From contig NZ_KV917382.1 in the NCBI RefSeq assembly GCF_002019795.1, positions 62,001 to 126,000 on the forward strand: a stretch of DNA of 64,000 bases, read 5' to 3'. The notes below the pieces were generated by a model. That model was not told where the DNA came from and searched no databases. It saw only the letters and a program-made list of their open reading frames with translations. The DNA comes from Bacillus alkalicellulosilyticus. GTDB lineage: Bacteria; Bacillota; Bacilli; Bacillales; Bacillaceae_F. Of the stretch, positions 32,002 to 39,745 are shown piece after piece; within the stretch, counting starts at the first letter, position 1, and every line of letters starts with the position of its first letter. The position numbers were made by a program, and so were the translations under genes.

Positions 32002-32019
32002 TATCACTATTTGGGGAGT
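32002..32019 (+). promoter_or_regulatory. single forward iteron upstream of rep
   Basis: TATCACTATTTGGGGAGT lies 62 bp before the rep start codon, apart from the arrays. A lone Rep-binding site here is a plausible autoregulatory operator; a TATAGTATAGA -10-like sequence follows at about 32044. Confidence 0.6.
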
Positions 32020-32081
32020 AGATTTTTGTCGTGTATTGCTTTTATAGTATAGATATAAAGATTGGTAACGGAGGATAGTAT

Positions 32082-33281
32082 ATGAAAATAGAGCAATTAT
32101 CATTACTTAGTGAGACCAAAATATCTCCAGATTATTTAGTTACACAATCAAATACACTAATAGAAGCACCTCAAGACCTAACATTGCAAGAAAAGCGAAT
32201 CGTGTTAACTCTAGCTTCCTTGGTTCAGCCGGAAGATGAAAATTTTAGAATCCATCGTATTCGTGTTAAGGACCTTGCTGATATTATTGGGATAAATGAG
32301 AAAAACTTTTATAAAAAGGTAGAAGAAGTTATAAGAAACCTCCAAAATAAAAGCGTCACCATAGAAACTGAGAAGTCCACACTCACTATGCACTGGTTAT
32401 CATCATCAGAGTATTTTAAAGGAAAAGGCTGGGTGGAACTTGAGTTTTCTGAAAAGCTTAAGCCTTACCTTCTTGAGCTGAAAGATAATTATACTCCGTT
32501 TAAACTAAGAAACGTTTTACGTCTTAGAAGTGAATATTCGATTCGTATCTATGAACTTCTTAAACAGTTTGAAAAGTTAAAAGAACGGACATTTACCATA
32601 TCAGAATTGAAATATTATTTAGCGATACCCGAATCAAAATATCAAGCATACGGACACCTGAAATCAAAAGTGCTATTAAAAGCGCAGAGTGAACTACAAG
32701 AAAAAACAGATTTGTCATTTGAATTTACAGAAATAAAACAAGTAAAAAAAGTGGTCGGCATTCGCTTTAAGATTAAAAGAAATAACCAGGTGTTAGAGGA
32801 AGTTATTGAAAATGAGGAATTGAATAAAGATGTCGATGCTTATTCATTGCTTATACGTTTTGGCATTCGACCTGATGCTGCAAGAAAATTACTAGATCAA
32901 TATTCAACGAAGCGTATTAAGGATAATGTCTTTTACACAATCGGCAATAAAAAGAAGGACGATATAGATAATATTAGTGGTTATATCCTAAGCGCCATTC
33001 AAGGGGATTATGCAGAAAGTGATACACAACAAGATGGTGTAGGTGAGGAACAGATTGTTATAACTGAAGCTGCGGTACTTAAATGGGGCAAGAGCAAGTA
33101 TAAAAAGTCCACGTCTACGGTTCCCGCATTTCTCATAGAAGACGATTTTAAAAATTACCTTAATGAGCTTACCTATAATGTTCAAGAAATTGAGGAAATA
33201 TGGACTCTTTATGGAGAAATTTTAATTAAAACAGTGAAGGAAATTGTAAGAAATAATCAACAATATAGGAGCAGAAGGTAA
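32082..33281 (+). CDS. Rep_3-family plasmid replication initiator, 399 aa
   Basis: An initiator of theta replication that binds iterons through two winged-helix domains. The N-terminal WH1 shows DLTLQEKRIVLTLASLV and a KDLADIIGINEKNFYKKV HTH. The WH2 region contains FKLRNVLRLRSEYSIRIYEL and the FTISELKYYLAIPESKYQAY HTH, both typical of Rep_3/RepB proteins. The C-terminal extension beyond about residue 235 is less conserved. ATG follows CGGAGG. The adjacent iteron arrays fit the assignment, which makes this the plasmid's replicon. Confidence 0.93.
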   Translation: MKIEQLSLLSETKISPDYLVTQSNTLIEAPQDLTLQEKRIVLTLASLVQPEDENFRIHRIRVKDLADIIGINEKNFYKKVEEVIRNLQNKSVTIETEKSTLTMHWLSSSEYFKGKGWVELEFSEKLKPYLLELKDNYTPFKLRNVLRLRSEYSIRIYELLKQFEKLKERTFTISELKYYLAIPESKYQAYGHLKSKVLLKAQSELQEKTDLSFEFTEIKQVKKVVGIRFKIKRNNQVLEEVIENEELNKDVDAYSLLIRFGIRPDAARKLLDQYSTKRIKDNVFYTIGNKKKDDIDNISGYILSAIQGDYAESDTQQDGVGEEQIVITEAAVLKWGKSKYKKSTSTVPAFLIEDDFKNYLNELTYNVQEIEEIWTLYGEILIKTVKEIVRNNQQYRSRR

Positions 33282-33306
33282 TAAATTATAAGAATAAATA
33301 ATTTCT

Positions 33307-33340
33307 TGCTATCTACGAACTATGTAGATGGCATTTTTTT
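33307..33340 (+). terminator. intrinsic terminator of rep
   Basis: TGCTATCTAC and GTAGATGGCA form a 10-bp stem (one G-U) with a 7-nt loop, then seven Ts, 26 bp after the rep stop. Confidence 0.85.
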
Positions 33341-33350
33341 GTAAAAAGAA

Positions 33351-33373
33351 AACCCTAGGCTAGGCCTAGGGTT
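33351..33373. repeat. short perfect palindrome
   Basis: AACCCTAGGC and GCCTAGGGTT flank a 3-nt loop, between the rep terminator and the left side of the IS200-type element. It could be a second terminator or a target feature of the insertion. Confidence 0.5.
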
Positions 33374-33399
33374 CCGGAAAGCTTATAGCGAGGTATTAA

Positions 33400-34095
33400 A
33401 AAAACTCATCCGTGGTGCTAAAATATATTTGGTTCGCCAACCAATATAATAGCGTACGGAGGAGTTTTTTATGTCTAAAGACAGTAACAGTTTAGCACAT
33501 ACGAAATGGAATTGTAAGTATCACATCGTGTTCGCACCGAAGTATAGAAGACAAGCGATATACGGTAAATTAAAGAGAGATATAGGAGAAATATTGAGGA
33601 AATTGTGCGAAAGGAAAGGAGTAGAAATAATAGAGGCAACGGCATGTAAAGACCACATACATATGTTAGTAAGTATACTGCCAAAGATAAGTGTGTCGGA
33701 GTTTGTCGGGTATTTAAAGGGAAAGAGTAGCTTAATGATATTTGACCGGCATGCAAATTTAAAATATCGATATGGAAATCGAAAATTTTGGTGTACTGGG
33801 TTTTATGTGGACACAGTCGGAAGAAATAAGAAGGTAATAGAAGAATATATACGAAATCAAATACAAGATGATATAGTCTCAGAACAGTTGAGATTATTAG
33901 AATATGTGGACCCATTTACGGGAGAAGAAGTGAAAAAGAAGAGAAAAAAAGTACAAGGACGAGGAGAGGCCTTTGAGGTCTGGCCAGTAGAAGTAGTACA
34001 CATGGCGAACCGTTCAGTAGCCCTTTAGGGTTTGGTCAGTAACAAAGGCTTCCAGCCGTAGAGCAAACCACCCGTTCTCACGGGTGGTTTTGATT
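33400..34095 (+). mobile_element. IS200-type insertion sequence
   Basis: An intact element containing tnpA with subterminal hairpins instead of inverted ends: a left one near 33424-33447 (TTTGGTT / AACCA) and a right one at 34065-34090 (AAACCACCCG / CGGGTGGTTT). The exact cleavage sites are not determined. No tnpB accompanies it. A relic of the same element's right end lies at 15821-15920. Confidence 0.8.
33471..34028 (+). CDS. tnpA: IS200/IS605-family Y1 HUH transposase, 185 aa
   Basis: A single-strand DNA transposase that nicks at subterminal hairpins with one tyrosine. The HUH motif is DHIHML (His62 and His64), and the nucleophile Tyr112 lies in GFYVDTVGRN. ATG follows ACGGAGGAG. At 185 aa it is about 30 residues longer than typical 150-residue members; the basic C-terminal tail (KKKRKKVQGRG...) accounts for this. 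The frame is intact, so the element is probably active. Confidence 0.93.
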   Translation: MSKDSNSLAHTKWNCKYHIVFAPKYRRQAIYGKLKRDIGEILRKLCERKGVEIIEATACKDHIHMLVSILPKISVSEFVGYLKGKSSLMIFDRHANLKYRYGNRKFWCTGFYVDTVGRNKKVIEEYIRNQIQDDIVSEQLRLLEYVDPFTGEEVKKKRKKVQGRGEAFEVWPVEVVHMANRSVAL

Positions 34096-34661
34096 ATAAG
34101 TGAAAATTAAATTTTAAAGAAACTGGAAACGCCTTTATGTGTATTGTCTGCGCAACTATATTGTTCTTTTTATTCCATGTAATATATCCGCAAACGGAAC
34201 GGATTGTGAAGTAACGTAATGTACTGCAAACAATATTGTGACGTTTTATAAGAAAACTTCGTAATTGTAGAAATTGGGTCTTGTGCATCAGAAGTAAGAA
34301 AAAATAGACTTTTGGTTCACACCCAAAAATACATGACAAAATTTCTGGAAGTACAATTAGTATTATTTTTTGAAGTTACGTAATAAAGTATAACTTCGTT
34401 AATTTGAGTTTAATTTCCAAATTTTCTATGGGAGGTCGTTACGGTAGATTAATCAGTATGAGAACAATTATTTTATGGAGGTAGTCTGACAGAGACCCAT
34501 TATAAAACGCTATTATATTTTTATTTAAGGTTATCTCTTGGTGTTTATTAAGAAATATATGTAACTAAAAAATCCCACTAAATTCCTAAAGAAGGGTATT
34601 ATGTATATAAGGAATAAAACGGAAAACTAATAATGATATATATATTGAATGGAGTTAAACT
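34096..34661. other. AT-rich intergenic region
   Basis: About 570 bp with no supported gene. The minus-strand frame here lacks a ribosome site. Short repeats of an AACTTCGT/ACGTAATG type are scattered through it but form no clear structure. Confidence 0.45.
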
Positions 34662-34962
34662 ATGTTCAATACATTACAAACATAAATATTCAATCTACTC
34701 ATTTTATTCACCTTAATCATATTTCTACCATTATTCATTGAGATTAATTATAAACATATATATGAAAAACAAAAGAAACTAATGATGACGTTTTTTTTGT
34801 CTCTCGCAACTTTTTGTTGTATGTCATTCGCAGTATATTCATATGCGGGGCCAGATAGCATAAGGCCAGTGGCCTATCAGAAAGAACCATCCGCCGATAT
34901 TTGGCGCAATTTCGGGATGATGGGTTGGGGGATTGAAGCCTCAATCGAGAAAAGTTGCTAGA
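34662..34962 (+). pseudogene. small membrane protein remnant
   Basis: ATG 34662 after TGGAG reads MFNTLQT, then an in-frame TAA at 34683. The same frame then continues as a hydrophobic protein (NLLILFTLIIFLPLF, MMTFFLSLATFCCMSF) until a stop at about 34962. The 3' part runs into the transposase remnant, so the gene is probably both nonsense-mutated and truncated by an old insertion. Confidence 0.5.
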
Positions 34963-35580
34963 AAGTCAGAAGCAGTTCCTCCTAATCTATTGGAACAGGC
35001 GATTCTTCTAAGTAAAGGAATGCCGAGCCGGAGCGTAGCTCAAATCATACAGATTAAAGAATGGGAGGGGCTGACTGAACCAGGCAAAATCAAAAGGTCA
35101 AACCTTCAGGAAAAACTAACGGAAAAGGGTTACAGTACACGACAAATGAGACTCTATTCGCAGACAGGAGTAGCTGTTCCGAAGGTTTTAAAAACGACAT
35201 CGCAACCAACTCTGGCAATCAGATATCAAGTTTGGCTGACTGAGTGCTATCAGAATAAGCCTCATTCTGCACTTGGAAAGAAAATTAGTCCTGAAACTTC
35301 ATTTCGTTCAGACAGTCGATAAATCAGGATGCATTAGTTTCATGATCAGAAATATGAAGTGGACTTGACATTTATTGGGCGTCAGGTTGAGGTTATCTAT
35401 GATCCTGCAAATATTGAAGAACTTACCATTGAGTTCGAGAATTATACTCCGTGGAAAGCCAAGAAGCATTACCTGAGCACCTTAAGGTGTAAGATGTTGC
35501 CTCTTCAAGTTTATTAAAGGCATCTGAACGAAAGAACCAGAAACGTCAAATTGAACAAAAATGCTTTGACCTTCCGTAGC
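34930..35580 (+). pseudogene. decayed Mu-type DDE transposase
   Basis: Fragments of a large integrase-core transposase are readable: an N-terminal part (PNLLEQAILLSKGMPSRSVA, EKLTEKGYSTRQMRLYS), a jump over the missing catalytic core into WLTECYQNKPHSALGKKISP, and then in another frame the C-terminal beta region KYEVDLTFIGRQVEVIYDP. Internal deletion and several stops make it inactive. An ExeA-type ATPase and a DUF5348 gene follow, the usual partners of this transposon type. Confidence 0.7.
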
Positions 35581-35593
35581 GTTTGGAAGGAGG

Positions 35594-36340
35594 ATGATTC
35601 ACGTGTTTGATACCTTCTATGAAATGGAGAACACACCTTTCACTAGAAATCTACCAACTGACCAATTGTATGATTCCACCAGGATGCAAGAAATCCTTGG
35701 AAGGTTGAAATACTCAGCTGAAAGAAAGCATTTTGCCGCGTAAGTTTGTGGACAAATTTTATAAAGGTAAATTCCACGAGCTTTATCTATCAGACTCTAA
35801 GTTAACTCCTTGCCATTTTTATAAGGGGTTACTGGAGCAACTAGGTTCCGAATCGAAGTTTTATCGAGGAGATGCAAAACGGCAGCTTCACCGAGAAATA
35901 GAATTAATGAAAGGGATACGAGGACTACAACCTGTTGTGGTAGTGGATGAAGCTCACCTTCTGGACCGGGAAATGCTTGAAGAGGTCCGTTTCCTTCAAA
36001 ACTTTATCTCGCTTATCATTGTAGGTCAAAGTGGATTGTGGGACCAACTACGCTTACAGTCCTACGCAGCCATACGCCAAAGAATAGATATCCAATTCCA
36101 GCTTGGTCGTCTAGACCGAGCACAGGTTGAGGAATATGTTACTAGGCATTTTCGATATGCAGAGGTTGAACAACCAATTTTTCAGATGGGGCGATTGACG
36201 AAATTAATCGGTTTTCAGGTGGTGCCGCAAGGCTCATTAATAAACTTTGTACACATAGTCTTCTGTATGGCTCACAAAATGGTCGCAGGATCATTGACGA
36301 TCCTATGTTTAAGCAAGTCATCGAGGGGGAACTTCCATGA
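35594..36340 (+). pseudogene. decayed ExeA/TniB-type AAA ATPase (transposition partner)
   Basis: ATG 35594 after GGAGG begins FDTFYEMENTPFTRNLPTDQ, typical of ExeA-family transposition ATPases. The Walker A region is deleted: the frame stops at 35736, and the sequence resumes in another frame with LYLSDSKLTPCHFYKGLLEQ. Walker B is intact (VVVVDEAHLLD), and after a further shift the end INRFSGGAARLINKLC leads to a TGA at 36338-36340. Its stop overlaps the ATG of the next gene by 4 bp, as in functional copies. It cannot make an active ATPase. Confidence 0.8.
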
Positions 36341-36573
36341 AAACTCGTTGGAAAGAGATGAATTACAATGAAGAATTGGACTGTTGGGTTGTGTTTTGGG
36401 GAGGAAATTTAGGTTATAGGGTAAGGTCCGGTGAATGGTTTGACCTTCATCTAGGATATGGTCGGACTTTTTCCTGTCGCTTGAAAATTGGAAGAGACTG
36501 GTATATGCTTACTGGCCTGAAGTAAGGTTTTATCTTAAGAAAAACGAAACATATCAAGTTTATTTTGGACAGT
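36337..36573 (+). pseudogene. DUF5348-like gene, frameshifted near its end
   Basis: The frame from ATG 36337 reads NEELDCWVVFWGGNLGYRV, then RDWYMLTGLK, and stops at 36525. The family's usual ending VRFYLKKNETYQVYFGQ is present immediately afterwards in another frame up to TGA at about 36573. DUF5348 proteins accompany ExeA/Mu-type transposons. One small frameshift separates the two parts. Confidence 0.6.
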
Positions 36574-36667
36574 GAATCCGTCAATTTTAAGACAATTAGC
36601 ATCATCAAGTTTCAGACATTGTAGAACGTCATTAACAACAATTCCTTAGAAGAAAGCAGATCAATCA

Positions 36668-37127
36668 ACTCCTAGAGCTCAATTGGATTGAACAAATATA
36701 TAACGTAATCCAGTTAGGTCCACCAGGTGTAAAACATTCATGGATACAGGATTAGGAATTGAAGCGATACAACGTGGATTTAAAGTCATTTATACAACAA
36801 TGGGAGACTTAGTACAAACTTTAAAAACAGAAGAAATAACAAGAAAGTAAAAAAAGCGCTTAAAGAGAATGCGAGATGCTGCTCTTGTCATTAATGATGA
36901 CTTAATGTTTATGGCGATGGATCATGCTAATACACTTAATTAACGATTTGCATGAGCAGACATCTATCATTATTACATCAAATAAAGGTCCAAAAGAATG
37001 GGTACAGTTACTTGGTGTTCTAGATATCACAACAGCAATACTAGAGCGACTATTAAAAAAAGTTGAATTTATTTGCATGGATGGACAAAGTTACCGAGTG
37101 AAGCATCACAAGTCAATATTTGATTAA
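36668..37127 (+). pseudogene. decayed IS21 helper ATPase (IstB), left of the cluster
   Basis: Readable IstB fragments in several frames: LNWIEQIYNVIQLGPPGVKH (Walker A with the GKT lost), GIEAIQRGFKVIYTTMGDLV, ALVINDDLMFMAMDHA, and LINDLHEQTSIIITSNKGPK to a stop at 37127. Multiple stops and indels make it inactive, and no IstA gene remains. A second IstB relic lies in opposite orientation at 62491-62780, on the far side of the biosynthetic cluster. Confidence 0.8.
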
Positions 37128-37572
37128 GAAAGTGTTTCAAATTAATTATCAAAAAATTGTTTCATTTCACCTGACGGTCAGACGGATTTCGAAATGGATT
37201 ATTTTCATATATCCTAAAATTCCGTTTTGTGAGATATTTTTGGATTAAACATTATTTTAAGGCAAATCTGAATATAAAAAAGCCGGGGCGATAAGTATCT
37301 TAGAAAGAAATTTTCGCTCCGGCTAAGGAGATATTTCGTAGCCTAGTATTCAGTTTATTGGCATTGGGAACTGGAATTTGACAATTTAAATTAGCTCTCA
37401 TTTCCCACTTCCAAAAGTACGCATTTGTTTACATTCGTTTAATGACATTATCACTATTAGTCGAAGTACATAAGAATATTCATTAATTTAGATACCAAAA
37501 GTATACTATGTTACTATTAATAATTATTAATTGGAAATAGAGCTCCTGTATATTATATATAGTTTTTGTATG
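37128..37572. other. intergenic region left of the biosynthetic cluster
   Basis: About 445 bp without a gene. It holds a GC-rich hairpin (37281-37324) that terminates minus-strand transcription from trpBA. The remaining sequence is AT-rich. Confidence 0.5.
37275..37324 (-). terminator. terminator downstream of trpBA
   Basis: AGCCGGGGCGA and TCGCTCCGGCT form an 11-bp stem with one G-U pair. On the minus strand it is followed by CTTTTTTATATTC. It lies about 250 bp beyond the trpA stop. Confidence 0.7.
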
Positions 37573-38340
37573 TTAGGTTAATAAAGAATTTAGGAATTCT
37601 TCAACACCTTCTAATCCATTGTTTTCAAGAATTTTAAGTAACTCACTTCCAATTATAGCCACATCCGCTTTGTTTTTTAGGAAATCAATATCTTCTTTTT
37701 TTTGAATACCAAATCCGACTCCGATAGGTAGTTCAGTTACTTGTTTACAAGTGTTTAAAAATTGGGATATTTCTTCATTAAATTCGGTTTTATAACCAGT
37801 AACGCCTTTACGTGCAGCACAATACATAAATCCTTTGCAATACTTAGATATATATTCTAATCTTTCATAGGATGAAAAAGGTGTAGTAAGTAAAATTGTA
37901 TCAATATTGTATTTATTACAATGTTGATATAATTCATCATGTTCACTAGGTAAAGCATCGGGAATAATGAGTCCTTTTACATTGATATCCTTGCATTTTT
38001 TCACAAAATTTTCAACACCATACTGAAATAAAATATTATAATATGTCATAAAAACTATAGGAATATTAAAATTTTCTGTAATTTTTTCTGCAAAATCCAA
38101 GCAATCTTTAATTTTTGTACCATTTTTTAATGCTTCTTGGTTTGCTTTTAAGAAAACTGGCCCATCAGCAATTGGTTCTGAAAATGGGAGTTGCAGTTCT
38201 AGTAAATCAATATCATATTTTTGAAAGAGTTTAATCATTTCTAAGTTAGTTTCAAAATTTGGATACCCCAAAATTTGATGGGCCATTATTAATATTTTTT
38301 TTTGTTTTTTTCTAATACTTATATGCTCTTTAAGATCCAT
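37573..38340 (-). CDS. trpA: tryptophan synthase alpha chain (TrpA), 255 aa
   Basis: Cleaves indole-3-glycerol phosphate to indole and glyceraldehyde 3-phosphate. The catalytic Glu48 and Asp59 are in LLELQLPFSEPIADGP (E. coli Glu49/Asp60). The phosphate-binding GVTG loop and GVGFGIQKKED segment are also present. The first strand reads MAHQILGYPNFE instead of the usual TAGDP-type sequence, an unusual substitution close to the active site. It overlaps trpB by 11 bp. No other trp genes are present, so the pair serves the neighbouring cluster as precursor supply or as a second, possibly resistant, enzyme. Confidence 0.93.
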   Translation of the reverse strand: MDLKEHISIRKKQKKILIMAHQILGYPNFETNLEMIKLFQKYDIDLLELQLPFSEPIADGPVFLKANQEALKNGTKIKDCLDFAEKITENFNIPIVFMTYYNILFQYGVENFVKKCKDINVKGLIIPDALPSEHDELYQHCNKYNIDTILLTTPFSSYERLEYISKYCKGFMYCAARKGVTGYKTEFNEEISQFLNTCKQVTELPIGVGFGIQKKEDIDFLKNKADVAIIGSELLKILENNGLEGVEEFLNSLLT

Positions 38341-39556
38341 AATCTTCTGATCTCCTTTTCAAAAATATTTTCCATGACTCATCATTCATTGCCTCAGCTA
38401 TATTAAAAATATCTTTATCGCCTCTGCCAGATAAATTAATAACAATAAGGTCTTCGGTTTTACTGCTATTTTCTATTTCATTAAAAGCTTTTGCAAATGC
38501 ATGAGTAGATTCTAAAGCAGGAATTATGCCCTCTTTTTTTGTTATAAGCTTAAATGCACTAATAACCTCTTCGTCAGATGAAGCTTCAAAACGTACTCTA
38601 TTTGAGTCTTTTAAATTTGCTAAAATTGGTGATACGCCCACATAATCTAAGCCAGCAGATATACTATGAGTGTTAAGCATTTGCCCATCTTCATCTTGTA
38701 AAAATACGGTTTTATAACCTTGTGCAATACCAATTTTCCCTGAATTAAAAGCCAATCTAGCTGCATGTTCCTTTGGACCTTTTCCGCCGGCTTCGACCCC
38801 TATTAATTCTACTTCCTTAAGAGGTAAAAATTCATTAAATATGCCGAGTGCGTTTGAACCTCCTCCTACACAAGCGTATATTTTTGATGGTAAACGGTTT
38901 TCTTGTTCTAAGATTTGTTCTTTAACTTCCTTACCTATTATTGCCTGAAAGTTTAACACTATTTCTGGAAATGGATGTGGACCACAAGCAGTGCCTAAGA
39001 GATAATGAGTAGATTCAAAATTGGATACCCAATCTCTTAATGCTTCATTTATTGCATCTTTTAATGTACAGGAACCTTCCTTCACAGGTATTACTTCAGC
39101 ACCTAATTGTTTCATCCAAAAAACATTAGGATATTGTCTCTCAATATCAGTACTACCCATATATATAGTAGCTTGTAGTCCAAGTTTAGCAGCAACCAAC
39201 GCTGTTGCAACGCCATGTTGACCTGCACCAGTTTCTGCTATTATTCTTTTTTTGTTTAATCTCTTAGCTAATAAACATTGACCAATTACATTATTTAATT
39301 TATGGGCACCTGAGTGATTCAAGTCTTCTCGCTTTATATATATCTTTGGACCATTAAAATATTTAGTTAATCCTTCAGCAAAAGTCAAAGGGGTGGGGCG
39401 CCCCGAGTAATTTTTTAGTAAATTACTGTATTCTTTCCAAAATGATATATCTTCTTTAATTTCCTTAAAATTTTTGTTTAGTTCTTCTATAACTGGAAAT
39501 AGAATCTCAGGAACAAATACGCCCCCATAACTGCCATAAAAACCTTCTTTTGACAT
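38330..39556 (-). CDS. trpB: tryptophan synthase beta chain (TrpB), 408 aa
   Basis: PLP enzyme condensing indole with L-serine to L-tryptophan. The N-terminus FYGSYGGVFVPEIL, the PLP-lysine Lys86 in NHSGAHKLNN, the catalytic Glu108 in AETGAGQHG and the glycine loop CVGGGSNALG are canonical. I start at ATG 39556, 7 nt after GGAGG; the upstream in-frame ATG lacks a site. A promoter (TTGTAA, 17 bp, TATAAT on the minus strand) lies just upstream. It is divergent from the 39746-61949 operon, and both promoters share a 190-bp region. Confidence 0.95.
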   Translation of the reverse strand: MSKEGFYGSYGGVFVPEILFPVIEELNKNFKEIKEDISFWKEYSNLLKNYSGRPTPLTFAEGLTKYFNGPKIYIKREDLNHSGAHKLNNVIGQCLLAKRLNKKRIIAETGAGQHGVATALVAAKLGLQATIYMGSTDIERQYPNVFWMKQLGAEVIPVKEGSCTLKDAINEALRDWVSNFESTHYLLGTACGPHPFPEIVLNFQAIIGKEVKEQILEQENRLPSKIYACVGGGSNALGIFNEFLPLKEVELIGVEAGGKGPKEHAARLAFNSGKIGIAQGYKTVFLQDEDGQMLNTHSISAGLDYVGVSPILANLKDSNRVRFEASSDEEVISAFKLITKKEGIIPALESTHAFAKAFNEIENSSKTEDLIVINLSGRGDKDIFNIAEAMNDESWKIFLKRRSEDYGS

Positions 39557-39611
39557 GATTGTTTCCTCCATCCTCAATATAATTCAACAAAAAAAATTAA
39601 ATTTTAACAAT

Positions 39612-39640
39612 ATTATATAATAATATAAATATTTTTACAA
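39612..39640 (-). promoter_or_regulatory. trpBA promoter
   Basis: On the minus strand, TTGTAA (39640-39635) and TATAAT (39617-39612) are separated by exactly 17 bp. The trpB ATG lies about 55 bp downstream. No trp attenuator or TRAP-site repeat was seen. Confidence 0.6.
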
Positions 39641-39687
39641 TTTTTTATTTTTTTGTACTATTTTCAATCAAAATACATTAGCATATA

Positions 39688-39716
39688 TTGACATTAATAG
39701 TAATATGTTTTATATT
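39688..39716 (+). promoter_or_regulatory. promoter of the phosphonate operon
   Basis: TTGACA (39688-39693), a 17-bp spacer and TATATT (39711-39716) form a near-consensus sigma-A promoter. Transcription would start near 39722, which rules out the GTG at 39719 as the first gene's start. Confidence 0.75.
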
Positions 39717-39745
39717 TAGTGTTAAATTTTAAAAAAAGTAAAGAG

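Noticed and set aside
34094-34339. minus-strand frame after the IS200-type element
   Set aside because: No ribosome site or recognisable sequence; probably random in AT-rich DNA.
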